Position numbers and translations under genes: made by a program
Notes under the pieces: generated by a model
Seen by the model: only the letters and a program-made list of their open reading frames with translations
Told to the model about the DNA's origin: nothing
Databases searched by the model: none
Origin: Photorhabdus caribbeanensis
GTDB taxonomy: Bacteria > Pseudomonadota > Gammaproteobacteria > Enterobacterales > Enterobacteriaceae
DNA: 64,000 bases
Assembly: GCF_018448885.1 (NCBI RefSeq)
Contig: NZ_RCWB01000014.1
Span: 52,128 to 116,127 of the forward strand
Direction of reading: 5' to 3'
Shown: positions 50,070-59,509 of the stretch, piece by piece
How the letters are laid out: every line of letters begins with the position of its first letter
Position numbering within the stretch: the stretch's first letter is position 1

Positions 50070-51083
50070 TTATAATGCGGGTAATTCCGACAACGGCCAG
50101 CGGGCTTTGACTGTCACGCCAAGTGAATCATTCACTCCTCCTTTTAGGCGGATCATACCGGCAAGCGCAATCATAGCGCCGTTATCTGTACAGAATTCAG
50201 GACGCGCATAAAATACTTCGCCACCCAATTTTGCCATGACCTCTTCCATCTTGGTGCGCAATGTACGATTGGCGCTGACACCACCAGCCATTACCAGTCG
50301 CTTGAATCCGGTCTGCTCAAGCGCTCTTTTACATTTAATCGCTAATGTATCAACTACCGCATCTTCAAAAGCACGAGCAATATCCGCTCTAGTCTGCTCA
50401 TCATCACTGTTGCTATGAATAGTATTAGCAGCAAAAGTTTTCAATCCTGAAAAACTGAAATCCAGCCCAGGACGATCTGTCATCGGACGAGGAAATACAA
50501 AACGCCCAGCTTCTCCTTTCTGAGCCATCCCAGAGAGTATCGGCCCCCCGGGATAATCCAATCCCAGTAACTTAGCTGTTTTATCAAATGCTTCACCAGC
50601 GGCATCATCTATTGATTCACCAAGCAGCTCATACTTACCAATACCCGTTACACTAATGAGCTGTGTATGACCACCAGACACCAGCAAAGCCACAAACGGG
50701 AATTCAGGGCTGTTATCTTCCAGCATCGGGGCTAGTAAATGCCCTTCCATATGATGGACAGGAATCGCAGGAACGTTCCAAGCAAACGCCAGAGAACGGC
50801 CAATCGTCGCCCCTACCAACAACGCGCCAACCAGACCAGGACCTGCCGTATAAGCCACCGCATCAATATCTTTACGGGTTAATCCGGCCTCTTTCAAAGC
50901 AGCTTGAATCAAAGGCACTGTTTTGCGGATATGGTCACGTGAAGCCAATTCAGGCACGACACCACCGTAATCAGCATGCAGTTTAATCTGACTGTATAAT
51001 TGATTTGCCAATAAACCGGCTTTGTCGTCATAAATTGCGATCCCGGTTTCATCGCAGGACGTTTCTATACCTAAAACTCGCAT
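50070..51083 (-). CDS. tsaD: tRNA t6A biosynthesis transferase TsaD
   Basis: A 337-residue Kae1/TsaD protein that transfers threonylcarbamoyl to A37 of ANN-decoding tRNAs with TsaB/TsaE. Its ASKHA fold motifs are [14 protein letters not shown], the metal-binding [15 protein letters not shown], and [10 protein letters not shown], with a C-terminal [12 protein letters not shown]. Length equals E. coli TsaD. It is divergent from rpsU, the conserved arrangement. Confidence 0.98.
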   Translation of the reverse strand: MRVLGIETSCDETGIAIYDDKAGLLANQLYSQIKLHADYGGVVPELASRDHIRKTVPLIQAALKEAGLTRKDIDAVAYTAGPGLVGALLVGATIGRSLAFAWNVPAIPVHHMEGHLLAPMLEDNSPEFPFVALLVSGGHTQLISVTGIGKYELLGESIDDAAGEAFDKTAKLLGLDYPGGPILSGMAQKGEAGRFVFPRPMTDRPGLDFSFSGLKTFAANTIHSNSDDEQTRADIARAFEDAVVDTLAIKCKRALEQTGFKRLVMAGGVSANRTLRTKMEEVMAKLGGEVFYARPEFCTDNGAMIALAGMIRLKGGVNDSLGVTVKARWPLSELPAL

Positions 51084-51365
51084 TACACTACCTATATTCC
51101 ACAGAAGAGAGTCAGTTTATCATTAATAAGATAATTTGCGCGGCTTACATGCTGACTATTTTTGCTGCTTAGTCTATAATCACTCTTCTACATAAAATCC
51201 CTGTGTGGTTATCATCAATATTACGGAACTGATTTGCAGACCACCGTCGTGATGTTGTTGTTTCAATTTGCTGCGGCGCTTTACAAAGCCGTGTTCATTG
51301 AAGTAAAATTCCGCACCATTTTAAGATGGCTGGCATCCCACGCCAGCAAGACCGATTTCTATTGA

Positions 51366-51593
<228 letters not shown>

Positions 51594-51652
51594 TCCTTGC
51601 GGTTGATCCGCATAGTGATTGAATTTGCAGACAACAGTAGTTGCAGATAAAG

Positions 51653-51679
51653 GCCGTGCTTTCCGAAAGGGAGCGCGGC
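51653..51679 (+). terminator. Internal rpsU-dnaG attenuating hairpin
   Basis: GCCGTGCTTTCC, loop GAAA, GGGAGCGCGGC (51653-51679) with one unpaired base, followed by TTATTG. A partial terminator at this place in the E. coli operon keeps primase low relative to S21. Confidence 0.75.
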
Positions 51680-51713
51680 TTATTGTCGTTCATCAACAGG
51701 CGTAAAAGGGCTT

Positions 51714-53456
51714 ATGGCTGGACGAATTCCGCGCGCATTTATCAATGACTTATTAGCTCGTACCGATATCATCGATCTGATCGATGTTCGTGTGCCGCTT
51801 AAAAAACAGGGTAAAAATCACCACGCGTGCTGTCCATTTCATAACGAAAAGACACCCTCGTTTACTGTTAATGGCGATAAACAGTTTTATCATTGCTTTG
51901 GTTGCGGAGCTCACGGCAACGCCATCGATTTTCTGATGAATTACGACAGACTTGAGTTTGTCGAATCCATCGAAGAATTAGCTGCCATGCATGGTCTGGA
52001 AGTCCCTTATGAAGCGGGTTCCAGTAGCAGTCAGATAGAACGTCACCAAAGACAAAACCTTTATCAACTGATGGATAAGCTTAACAGCTTCTATCAAAAT
52101 GTATTAAACACCCCCGCTGCACAACAAGCCCGGCAATATCTGGCTCAGCGTGGGCTTAGTGAAGAAATTATCCACCGTTTCTCGATTGGTTTCGCTCCCG
52201 CTGGTTGGGATAACACCTTGAAACGGTTTGCTCATAACGCGGAAGAGCATCAACAATTAAATGATGCCGGCATGCTGGTCACAAATGACAATGGCCACAC
52301 GTATGACCGCTTCCGCGAACGAATAATGTTTCCAATCCGTGACCGTAGAGGGCGCGTGATTGCATTTGGTGGACGTGTTTTAGGGGATGCACTCCCAAAA
52401 TACCTCAACTCACCAGAGACTGAAATTTTCCATAAAGGCCGTCAGCTATACGGCCTCTATGAAGCACAACAAAATTACAGTGACCTTTCACGGTTATTAG
52501 TGGTTGAAGGTTATATGGATGTGGTAGCACTGGCGCAGTTTGGTATTGATTATGCTGTTGCCTCTCTAGGTACTTCCACTACATCGGAACATATTCAATT
52601 ACTTTTTCGTGCTACTGATAACGTCATCTGCTGTTACGATGGCGACAGAGCCGGGCGTGATGCAGCATGGCGAGCATTGGAAACAGCGCTACCTTATCTG
52701 AATGATGGTAGGCAGTTACGTTTTATGTTTTTGCCTGATGGCGAAGATCCTGATTCACTAGTCCGTAAGGAAGGCCGGAAAGCATTTGAACAAAGAATGG
52801 AACAATCTCATACATTGTCTGAATTTCTGTTTGAATCATTACTGCCACAAGTTGACCTGAGTAGCCCTGAAGGGAAAACAAAACTCAGTTCACTTTCTGT
52901 ACCATTGATTAACCAGATTCCTGGGGAAACTTTGCGTCTCTATATGAGACAAGAACTTGGCAATATGATAGGCATTCCTGATGCAGTACAGTTGGAACGT
53001 TTATTGCCGCAGCGTCTGGAAAGTGGGAATAATTATCAGATGCCGCAGCTAAAACCGACAACTATGCGTATACTTATAGGACTGTTGGTACAAAACCCAC
53101 ACTTAGCCGCTTTAGTTCCCCTACAGGGAATTATGCAGGCCAAAATCGCAGGCTTATCATTATTTACGGAGCTTGTGGAGGTTTGTCTTACTCAGCCAGG
53201 GCTGACAACTGGACAACTGCTAGAACAATATCGTGATAATAAATTTAGTAAACAACTTGAAAAATTAGCTACATGGAACGATATACAAGTAGAAGAAATA
53301 GCAGAAAATACATTTCGTGACGCATTGGATCATCTCGTTGATTCAGCGTTAGAAGAACGTTTAGACATTCTTATCGCCAAGGCAAGAACCGAAGGTCTGA
53401 CACCGGAAGAGCGCGAAGAAGTTCGCTTGATTAATGAATCCCGTGCCAGAAAGTAA
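51714..53456 (+). CDS. dnaG: DNA primase DnaG
   Basis: A 580-residue primase. The N-terminal zinc-binding domain shows CCPFHNEKTPSF and YHCFGCGAHG. The TOPRIM catalytic core has LVVEGYMDVVAL and CCYDGDRAGRDAA, and the C-terminal helical domain contacts DnaB helicase. It synthesises RNA primers at the fork. Length matches E. coli (581). It is middle gene of the rpsU-dnaG-rpoD operon, with a hairpin before it and 170 bp before rpoD. Confidence 0.98.
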   Translation: MAGRIPRAFINDLLARTDIIDLIDVRVPLKKQGKNHHACCPFHNEKTPSFTVNGDKQFYHCFGCGAHGNAIDFLMNYDRLEFVESIEELAAMHGLEVPYEAGSSSSQIERHQRQNLYQLMDKLNSFYQNVLNTPAAQQARQYLAQRGLSEEIIHRFSIGFAPAGWDNTLKRFAHNAEEHQQLNDAGMLVTNDNGHTYDRFRERIMFPIRDRRGRVIAFGGRVLGDALPKYLNSPETEIFHKGRQLYGLYEAQQNYSDLSRLLVVEGYMDVVALAQFGIDYAVASLGTSTTSEHIQLLFRATDNVICCYDGDRAGRDAAWRALETALPYLNDGRQLRFMFLPDGEDPDSLVRKEGRKAFEQRMEQSHTLSEFLFESLLPQVDLSSPEGKTKLSSLSVPLINQIPGETLRLYMRQELGNMIGIPDAVQLERLLPQRLESGNNYQMPQLKPTTMRILIGLLVQNPHLAALVPLQGIMQAKIAGLSLFTELVEVCLTQPGLTTGQLLEQYRDNKFSKQLEKLATWNDIQVEEIAENTFRDALDHLVDSALEERLDILIAKARTEGLTPEEREEVRLINESRARK

Positions 53457-53626
53457 ACACTGAATTCACGGCTTAAGTGCCGCATTTGGTAGGGAAATAA
53501 CCCTACATTTTGCCGCTATAAGTGGGCAGCGGCAATATAACGAAAACGCCCTTAAAAGTTATTGTTGGCAGATTAATTTCGCCGACCGACACCAACCCAA
53601 ATACTCTGAAGTGTGGATACCGTCTT

Positions 53627-55477
53627 ATGGAGCAAAACCCGCAGTCACAGCTAAAGCTACTTGTCACCCGTGGTAAGGAGCAAGGCTATCTGACCTATGC
53701 TGAGGTCAATGACCATCTGCCGGAAGATATCGTCGATTCCGATCAGATCGAAGATATCATCCAGATGATCAATGACATGGGCATTCAGGTAATGGAAGAA
53801 GCACCTGATGCCGATGATCTGATGCTAGCAGAAACCGCTAACGACACAGATGAAGACGCTGTGGAAGCTGCTGCGCAAGTCCTGTCTAGTGTTGAATCTG
53901 AAATCGGTCGCACCACCGACCCGGTACGTATGTACATGCGTGAAATGGGTACCGTTGAGCTATTGACCCGGGAAGGTGAAATTGACATTGCTAAACGCAT
54001 TGAAGATGGCATCAATCAGGTACAGTGCTCCGTTGCTGAATACCCTGAAGCAATCACCTATTTACTGGAACAATATGACCGTGTGGAAGCAGGTGAGGCT
54101 CGCCTGTCAGATCTCATTACCGGTTTCGTTGACCCGAACGCAGAAGAAGAGCTTGCGCCTACTGCTACTCACGTTGGTTCTGAGCTTCCACAGGAAGAAC
54201 TTGATGATGATGAAGACGACGATGATGAAGACAGTGATGACGATGGCGATGGTGATGATGACAACAGCATCGATCCAGAATTAGCGCGCCAGAAATTCCA
54301 AGAACTGCGACAACAGTATGACATCACCCGTCAGGAAATTAAGGAAAACGGTCGCAACCATCCAAATACTGCGGCCGAGATTTTAAAACTTTCAGAAGTT
54401 TTCAAACAGTTCCGTCTGGTGCCAAAGCAGTTTGACTATCTGGTCAACAACATGCGTTCTATGATGGATCGCGTTCGCCTTCAAGAACGCCAAATCATGA
54501 AAATGTGTGTTGAACAGTGCAAAATGCCGAAGAAGAACTTCATCACTTTGTTTTCCGGTAATGAAACCAGCGACATTTGGTTTACTGCTGCAAAAGCAAT
54601 GAACAAACCGTGGTCTGAAAAACTACTTGAGGTGGAAGAAGAAGTACAGCGCAGCCTGCAAAAACTTCGTCAAATTGAGGAAGAAACGGGTTTAACCATT
54701 GAACAGGTGAAAGATATCAACCGTCGTATGTCCATCGGTGAAGCAAAAGCCCGCCGAGCGAAAAAAGAGATGGTTGAAGCCAACTTACGTTTGGTTATTT
54801 CAATTGCCAAAAAATACACCAACCGTGGCCTGCAATTCTTGGATCTGATTCAAGAAGGCAACATTGGCCTGATGAAAGCGGTTGATAAATTTGAATATCG
54901 TCGTGGTTATAAGTTCTCAACTTACGCCACATGGTGGATACGTCAGGCAATTACACGTTCAATTGCTGACCAAGCTCGTACCATTCGTATACCCGTTCAT
55001 ATGATTGAGACAATCAACAAACTCAATCGAATTTCCCGTCAAATGTTGCAGGAAATGGGACGTGAACCAACGCCGGAAGAGCTGGCAGAACGAATGTTGA
55101 TGCCGGAAGACAAAATCCGTAAGGTACTGAAAATTGCCAAAGAACCTATCTCAATGGAAACGCCAATTGGTGATGATGAAGATTCACATTTAGGTGATTT
55201 CATTGAAGATACAACGCTGGAACTGCCGCTGGACTCTGCAACCTCAGAAAGCCTGCGTTCAGCAACCCACGATGTTTTAGCGGGTCTGACCGCTCGTGAA
55301 GCAAAAGTACTGCGTATGCGTTTTGGTATTGATATGAATACCGACCATACGTTGGAAGAAGTTGGTAAACAGTTTGACGTTACCCGTGAACGTATCCGCC
55401 AGATAGAGGCGAAAGCACTACGTAAACTACGTCACCCAAGCCGTTCTGAAGTTCTGCGTAGCTTCCTTGATGAATAA
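53627..55477 (+). CDS. rpoD: RNA polymerase sigma-70 factor RpoD
   Basis: A 616-residue housekeeping sigma factor from ATG 53627 ([20 protein letters not shown]). The longer frame from 53522 has no family support. Region 1.1 is at the N-terminus, and an extended acidic non-conserved region follows (runs of D/E near residues 190-215). Region 2 has [18 protein letters not shown] sequence and [20 protein letters not shown], with the -10 helix [15 protein letters not shown]. Region 4 ends with [21 protein letters not shown] strong terminator follows. Confidence 0.99.
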   Translation: MEQNPQSQLKLLVTRGKEQGYLTYAEVNDHLPEDIVDSDQIEDIIQMINDMGIQVMEEAPDADDLMLAETANDTDEDAVEAAAQVLSSVESEIGRTTDPVRMYMREMGTVELLTREGEIDIAKRIEDGINQVQCSVAEYPEAITYLLEQYDRVEAGEARLSDLITGFVDPNAEEELAPTATHVGSELPQEELDDDEDDDDEDSDDDGDGDDDNSIDPELARQKFQELRQQYDITRQEIKENGRNHPNTAAEILKLSEVFKQFRLVPKQFDYLVNNMRSMMDRVRLQERQIMKMCVEQCKMPKKNFITLFSGNETSDIWFTAAKAMNKPWSEKLLEVEEEVQRSLQKLRQIEEETGLTIEQVKDINRRMSIGEAKARRAKKEMVEANLRLVISIAKKYTNRGLQFLDLIQEGNIGLMKAVDKFEYRRGYKFSTYATWWIRQAITRSIADQARTIRIPVHMIETINKLNRISRQMLQEMGREPTPEELAERMLMPEDKIRKVLKIAKEPISMETPIGDDEDSHLGDFIEDTTLELPLDSATSESLRSATHDVLAGLTAREAKVLRMRFGIDMNTDHTLEEVGKQFDVTRERIRQIEAKALRKLRHPSRSEVLRSFLDE

Positions 55478-55502
55478 TCAAAAATTTTATTCATTCTGAC
55501 TA

Positions 55503-55530
55503 AAAAGCGTCTGCTCCGGTAGACGCTTTT
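55503..55530 (+). terminator. rpoD operon terminator
   Basis: AAAAGCGTCT (55503-55512) and AGACGCTTTT (55521-55530) form a 10-bp stem with loop GCTCCGGT, then ATCTTTT. Confidence 0.92.
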
Positions 55531-55888
55531 ATCTTTTGATCTCACTCAATTAACATTCTCTCCAGCCGATAGATAAAGAAGCCGTTTTCCACTTAGTGAT
55601 TAAATAACAATGAAAGGCATAATGAAAGGCATATAGTTGTCATTCAAATAATCGTTCATAAAATAGATTTTCATCGGAATAATAATATGACCAGATAACG
55701 CAAAATCGCTTCGGAAAAATTAATTCAGTGACGGATAGAAATGTTAAATAGACCATAAAAACAGCTAATATATATCACTCCCCGTTTTCACTACTTACTA
55801 AAAACGCAATTTTGCACATAAAATGATCATACGAATTTACAAAGCTAGACCGCGAGCAAAACTGTACGTATAATCCCTCCCATCCAAC
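55531..55888. other. Intergenic region with tRNA promoter
   Basis: This 358-bp gap has no ORF. A TATAAT (55869-55874) followed by CCCTCCC lies 15 bp before the tRNA, a typical stable-RNA -10. The -35 is poorly matched. Confidence 0.55.
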
Positions 55889-55965
55889 GGCCCCTTAGCT
55901 CAGTTGGTCAGAGCAGGCGACTCATAATCGCTTGGTCACTGGTTCAAGTCCAGTAGGGGCCACCA
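55889..55965 (+). tRNA. tRNA-Ile (CAU anticodon, lysidine-modified type)
   Basis: A 77-nt cloverleaf: acceptor GGCCCCT/AGGGGCC with encoded CCA, D arm TAGCTCAGTTGGTCAGAGCA, anticodon loop CTCATAA, and T loop GTTCAAGT. The sequence is very close to E. coli ileX, which also lies near rpoD. The CAU anticodon there is modified by TilS to read AUA codons. It serves as the integration target of the decayed segment that follows. Confidence 0.95.
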
Positions 55966-55994
55966 GATTTTCTATGTGAAAACAGATAGATAGA

Positions 55995-56012
55995 CCACTC
56001 AAGCAAGAGTGG
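55995..56012 (+). terminator. tRNA-Ile terminator
   Basis: CCACTC (55995-56000) and GAGTGG (56007-56012) with loop AAGCAA, followed by seven T. A degenerate copy of this hairpin recurs at 57954-57971. Confidence 0.88.
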
Positions 56013-56430
56013 TTTTTTTATGTCTTTTAGCCAGTGTCCCCTTTTTGTCCCCTGAGAAAATTTTCATGTCCCTGTTGTGCCATTGTTCATACACAAGGAA
56101 GATTGTTTTTTGACCTAACGAACCAAACGCGAAAAAAATTTTCTGCCAATGAAAATATATCTACTTAACTTAGTTGATTTCAATTTTCTAATAGCTACGA
56201 GACCGCTCTAGTACTGTGTTTTGAAATTTCCTTCGGCTTATCTTCGTGATCTTACTTCTTACGTAAAATAGAAATATTTCCTTACTATCATTATGTTAAC
56301 TTTTCTGCCATGATCCTTCCTAGATCTACAAACTGAAATGTCCTGAAAATCTTTTCAATCAATTTCAGTTTGCCGCTTCTCCCACAATACCAGTGCGCCT
56401 TGCTATCGCTTCTATGGTGGTTCAGGCAGG

Positions 56431-56478
56431 TTTCAGACCATCACAACACGAACCCGTAGCGCTGATTGATACCACATG
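56431..56478. repeat. Direct repeat copy 1 inside the tRNA-Ile segment
   Basis: TTTCAGACCATCACAACACG...TGATTGATACCACAT recurs at 57750-57797 as TTTCAGACCATCAAAACACG...TGATTGAAACCGCAT, about 41 of 48 positions identical. The function is unknown; the copies bracket hicAB and the Ner relic. Confidence 0.7.
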
Positions 56479-56593
56479 ATTAATCTGGTACATATTGGTT
56501 TGATTGATAACAGTGCTGTGTGCATCTGGTTGCAGTTTATCAGGATATAAAAAAGGCCACGTATTAACGCAGCCTGTTAATTAATGGTGATTT

Positions 56594-57004
56594 TCATTCA
56601 ATGGACAAAGTTAACTGATGTCCGATAGCCGATGCGACCTTACCCACCGTATCAATTTTAGTTGCGTGCCGTAAATCAAAGATACGGGTCACTTCCTGCT
56701 TTTTCACCCCCATACGGTTGGCTAATTCAATTTGCGTTAATTTGGAATCAAGAAACGCATTGAGCATAAGCACCTTAGAGGCCACGCTTAAGGGCACATC
56801 AACATAATCCTGCCCTACGGGGCCAGGAAGCGGGATTTTTTCATTATCTTCGAAGTAAAATTCAAAGGCGGTTATTAGCGCATCGAGCGCCATCTCTAGC
56901 GCCTCTTCCCGTGTATCCCCTTGGGTTAAAGCTTCGGGGATATCCGGGAACGAGACGAAATAACCGCCCTCTTCTACTGGCTCTAGTGTGACTGGATATC
57001 GCAT
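56594..57004 (-). CDS. hicB: HicB antitoxin with C-terminal HTH
   Basis: A 136-residue protein from ATG 57004 (MRYPVTLEPVEEGGYFVSFP). The longer frame to 57061 would run into hicA and is not needed. The N-terminal degraded RNase-H-like HicB fold (FPDIPEALTQGDTREEALEM) is followed by a Cro/C1-like HTH (TQIELANRMGVKKQEVTRIF). HicB neutralises HicA and represses the operon. It lies 53 bp after hicA, the toxin-first order of HicAB modules. Confidence 0.93.
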   Translation of the reverse strand: MRYPVTLEPVEEGGYFVSFPDIPEALTQGDTREEALEMALDALITAFEFYFEDNEKIPLPGPVGQDYVDVPLSVASKVLMLNAFLDSKLTQIELANRMGVKKQEVTRIFDLRHATKIDTVGKVASAIGHQLTLSIE

Positions 57005-57057
57005 ATTTTTAATGGTAAACCTGTGCGAGAACCCGCCCCTTGCGAGGCGGGTTTTTA

Positions 57058-57231
57058 TCACAATCCTAATTGCTTAATGATTGCTTTCCTCAGCGGCTCT
57101 TTGATCTCTTGGCTAGGGTGTCTCGGCATAATGCTTCGTTTCCCCTGATATCTCAGTTTCAGATGGTTTGTCTCATTTGAAACTTCGACGCCTTGAGCTT
57201 CCAGCCACCGCCTAAACTCGCTTTGCTTCAC
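57058..57231 (-). CDS. hicA: HicA mRNA interferase toxin
   Basis: A 57-residue double-stranded-RNA-binding-fold toxin starting at GTG 57231 (VKQSEFRRWLEAQGVEVSNE) with GGAG 5 nt upstream. An ATG frame from 57258 adds 9 residues but has no better SD. The catalytic histidine is in NHLKLRYQGKRSIMPRHP. HicA cleaves mRNA independently of ribosomes. The gene appears intact with its cognate hicB. Confidence 0.92.
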   Translation of the reverse strand: MKQSEFRRWLEAQGVEVSNETNHLKLRYQGKRSIMPRHPSQEIKEPLRKAIIKQLGL

Positions 57232-57373
57232 CACTTCTCCATTCTGTTGAACATACAAACACAGTAAACATTTATGATTACCATGTCAACATTCTTGTTT
57301 ACCATATGAAAGGGTAAAAATAAACCTCATCAAAGAGAGGCCAATCAATCTAGCTAATTACAGGAGAATATTT

Positions 57374-57601
57374 TTGTTTCAATCCATTGGATTTATAAAT
57401 CGTGTTCCTTATCGCACTAGCGTTCCCCGTCGTACCTGTGTTGTGGCGCGTATGATTGCTCAGGAAATTGGTGTCACACCTGCTGAGATATGGACAGTCG
57501 GTATTTTGATGAAAATAAGCAGCCTATCAAACGAACCGCTCGAAATGATTTACCAAGCAATCCTGATATCACATAAATTATTTCTATATCCGAAAAAGTA
57601 A
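57374..57601 (+). pseudogene. Broken Ner/Nlp-like regulator joined to a phage-gene scrap
   Basis: From 57452 the plus strand encodes MIAQEIGVTPAEIW, then with a 1-nt shift SRYFDENKQPIKRTARN to a TAA at 57574-57576. The IWPSRYFDENG motif is the C-terminus of Ner/Nlp (SfsB) regulators of Mu-like phages. The N-terminal DNA-binding helices are missing. The preceding 80 bp are instead, on the minus strand, the 3' end of the 91-aa ORF seen at 58608-58883 (HNTGTTGNASAIRNTIYKSN). The locus is therefore a deletion junction between two phage genes. Confidence 0.75.
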
Positions 57602-57876
57602 CGGCAACTTTTAAACCACTAAACTAATATAACGCTATGAATTCTCGGTTTTTTTATTACACTCACTTCCCATTCTTTAATATCAGAATTGTATTCATAG
57701 CGCTATAAAAGCGTAAAAAAATCCGCATGTTGCGGGCGAGATAATTTTATTTCAGACCATCAAAACACGAACCAGTAGCATTGATTGAAACCGCATTTAA
57801 AAAGGTGTCCCAATGTTATTATGTGTATGACTCGCGGTAAACTACACTAATCTGTTGGCTATCCTCCCATACTACC
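57602..57876. other. Non-coding relic DNA
   Basis: No gene is supported. It contains the second copy of the direct repeat (57750-57797) and an A/T-rich stretch with GCGCTATAAAAGCG near 57702. Confidence 0.4.
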
Positions 57877-57976
57877 GGAGCAATAACCGCTTGAACACGG
57901 GTTCAAGTCCAGTCGGGATTACCAAATTTAAGCTGTTAGATCAATATATTGGGCCACTTAAACAAGAGTGGCTTGC
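57877..57976 (+). repeat. Degenerate copy of the tRNA-Ile 3' end and terminator (putative att site)
   Basis: CGCTTGAACACGGGTTCAAG and TCCAGTCGGGATTACCA mirror the tRNA's CGCTTGGTCACTGGTTCAAG and TCCAGTAGGGGCCACCA. About 30 nt later CCACTTAAACAAGAGTGG copies the tRNA terminator CCACTCAAGCAAGAGTGG. The 5' half of a tRNA is absent, so this is not a functional tRNA but a decayed attachment-site duplication. Confidence 0.65.
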
Positions 57977-58205
57977 TTGATCAAAGGCGGTAAATGTTAA
58001 AGGCCACCGGGAGGTTCCCCTGATGGCCTTAGCTACGTTTCCGTTATCTATTTCAGAAATGCACGGATCAGCTCTAAAAGCGCGATTAACGCTTTGAGAA
58101 CGATGATAGCAGTGTCAATAAATGCTTTCACCCGTTTGCTCCAGTTAGGAGCACGACTTAACCAGCCATTGCCTTTACGCTGCCTGTCCGGCTGACTTCC
58201 ATCAA

Positions 58206-58504
58206 GTCAGTTAAGGAATATCGCGCTCTGACCGAGGCACTGAAGCAGCACCACCTGTTCTTCAGCCAGGACTTACGAAAACTTACGTCAGAGATACACA
58301 GGCCAGAACGCTACCCAAAACTAACAGCAGTTGATTATAGGTTTATTTTCAGATGATTCAATCAATTAAAATGGTGAGTTGGTAAAAACAAAAAACCAAC
58401 TGGTGAGGTTGGCTTTTTTGTTTTACACATAAAGGGCGCGGGTATCTTTTGTGCTATTACCGAGATTGGTGGCCTCAGTCCTAGCGCGATATTCCTTAAC
58501 TGAC
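58206..58504. repeat. Inverted repeat flanking a 255-bp core, unit A
   Basis: Arm 1 (58206-58227) and arm 2 (58483-58504) are perfectly complementary over 22 bp, both containing AGTTAAGGAATATCGCGCT, with looser similarity beyond. Each arm encodes VKEYRA reading into the core. Arm 2 carries an ATG and promoter outside; arm 1 does not. Confidence 0.85.
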
Positions 58505-58506
58505 AT
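58423..58506 (-). CDS. Leaderless 27-residue ORF in unit A
   Basis: ATG 58506 lies in arm 2 and opens MSVKEYRARTEATNLGNSTK, ending ALYV at TAA 58423-58425. A promoter TTGATA-17-TAGACT ends 4 nt before the ATG, implying leaderless translation. The family was not recognised. It could be a regulatory leader or the start of an alternative product if the core inverts. Confidence 0.35.
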   Translation of the reverse strand: MSVKEYRARTEATNLGNSTKDTRALYV

Positions 58507-58510
58507 AACC

Positions 58511-58539
58511 AGTCTAATGCCTATAGCATAAAATATCAA
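58511..58539 (-). promoter_or_regulatory. Promoter reading into arm 2, unit A
   Basis: On the minus strand, TTGATA (58539-58534), a 17-nt spacer containing ATGCTATAGGCAT, then TAGACT (58516-58511). Its elements and spacing are shared with unit B although the spacers differ. Confidence 0.5.
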
Positions 58540-58607
58540 CCTAGGGTGCGGAGTAAAAAAACCTCACATAAATGGAATGATATTCACCCAATCACAGGTG
58601 AATACTT

Positions 58608-58883
58608 CTATTTCAATCCATCGAATTTATAGACCGTGTTCCTTATCGCACAGGCGTTCTCCGGCGTACCTGTGTTGTAGTGCGTATGGGCGGCAGTCTG
58701 TTCCGCCAGTGCTTTAACCACATCCAATGTCTCTAACATCAAGGTCATGACGTTGATTTGCTGGCTGCCCACCCAAACCACGGGCGCAATGATTTCTTGC
58801 CTGGCTCCGGCGATGCTCTGCTTAAGCAGGACAATCTTCTCTATCAGCTTTTGCCCGACTTCAACATTGGTCTCTTTCCCCAC
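58608..58883 (-). CDS. Phage-like 91-aa protein with HTHxNTGTP motif
   Basis: A 91-residue ORF from GTG 58883 (MGKETNVEVGQKLIEKIVLL). The middle is helical (ARQEIIAPVVWVGSQQINVM) and the C-terminus carries AAHTHYNTGTPENACAIRNT. HTHxxTG(T)P is common at the tips of phage baseplate or tail-spike proteins, where the histidines bind iron. Two other copies of its 3' end exist here: a fragment near 57374-57450 and a frameshifted copy in unit B. It is probably a prophage relic that remains open. Confidence 0.5.
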   Translation of the reverse strand: MGKETNVEVGQKLIEKIVLLKQSIAGARQEIIAPVVWVGSQQINVMTLMLETLDVVKALAEQTAAHTHYNTGTPENACAIRNTVYKFDGLK

Positions 58884-59113
58884 ACTGGCAACGAAATTTG
58901 ATGATGTTAAAGGCCACCGGGAGGTTCCCCCGATGGCCTTAGCTACGTTTCCGTTATCTATTTCAGAAATGCACGGATCAGCTCTAAAAGCGCGATTAAC
59001 GCTTTGAGAACGATGATAGCAATGTCAATAAATGCTTTCACCCGTTTGCTCCAGTTAGGAGCACGACTTAACCAGCCATTGCCTTTACGCTGCCTGTCTG
59101 GCTGGCCCTCATC

Positions 59114-59416
59114 TGTGTTAGCAGGAGAATATCGCGCTCTGACCGAGGCACTGAATCAGCACCACCTGTACTCAGCCAGGACTTACGAAAACTTGCGTCA
59201 GAGATACACAGGTCAGAACACTACCCCAAACTAACAGCCGTTGATTATAGGTTTATTTTCAAATGATTCAATCAATTAAAATGATGAGTAGATAAAAGTA
59301 AAAAACCAACTGGTGAGGTTGGTTTTTTTACTTTTACCCTTGGATAGGGCGATTCGTCTTTGCGCTATACGAGATTGGTAGCCTCGGTTCCAGCGCGACA
59401 TTCTCCTGCTAACACA
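59114..59416. repeat. Inverted repeat flanking a 253-bp core, unit B
   Basis: Arms 59114-59138 and 59392-59416 are complementary over 24 of 25 bp (TGTGTTAGCAGGAGAAT, then one mismatch, then TCGCGCT). The first 17 bp differ clearly from those of unit A, yet both arms of this unit agree with each other. Confidence 0.85.
59115..59234 (+). CDS. 39-residue ORF reading from arm 1, unit B
   Basis: GTG 59115 lies in arm 1 and opens MLAGEYRALTEALNQHHLYS, ending QNTTPN at TAA 59234. Unit A has the same frame broken by one extra base near 58258. No promoter lies outside arm 1, so expression would require inversion of the core or read-through. An upstream ATG frame from 59004 exists but is not conserved in unit A. 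Confidence 0.3.
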   Translation: MLAGEYRALTEALNQHHLYSARTYENLRQRYTGQNTTPN

Positions 59417-59419
59417 ATC

Positions 59420-59448
59420 AGTCTACACCTTAAAAAAGGTGTTATCAA
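59420..59448 (-). promoter_or_regulatory. Promoter reading into arm 2, unit B
   Basis: On the minus strand, TTGATA (59448-59443), a 17-nt spacer that is itself a palindrome (ACACCTT/AAGGTG), then TAGACT (59425-59420) and GTG 4 nt later. The reading frame after it stops after 16 codons. Confidence 0.5.
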
Positions 59449-59509
59449 CTTATGCTATAGCGTAACAACCTCACATAAATAGAATGATATTCATCCAGTC
59501 ACAGACGAA

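Larger units (their letters stand above)
55966..57976. mobile_element. Decayed integrated segment at tRNA-Ile
   Basis: The 2-kb segment starts at the tRNA 3' end and closes with a degenerate copy of the tRNA 3' end and terminator (57877-57976). It holds hicAB, a broken Ner-like gene and a direct repeat (56431-56478 / 57750-57797). No integrase remains. The stretch 56020-56593 is without genes; it contains TGTCCCCTTTTTGTCCCC near 56035 and otherwise non-coding AT-rich DNA. Confidence 0.5.
57996..58905. repeat. 910-bp tandem unit A
   Basis: It begins with a hairpin (AAGGCCACCGGG...CTGATGGCCTT, about 57999-58031) and contains a minus-strand hydrophobic peptide frame (SKRVKAFIDIAIIVLKALIA, then LLELIRAFLK) without a start codon. 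It also holds an inverted repeat (arms 58206-58227 and 58483-58504), a central hairpin-T terminator (58394-58418) and the 91-aa ORF. The same order recurs in unit B starting at 58906. Confidence 0.85.

Noticed and set aside
57877..57920. A second tRNA gene
   Set aside because: Only the T arm and CCA-like end resemble a tRNA. The D arm, anticodon arm and 5' acceptor strand cannot be folded.
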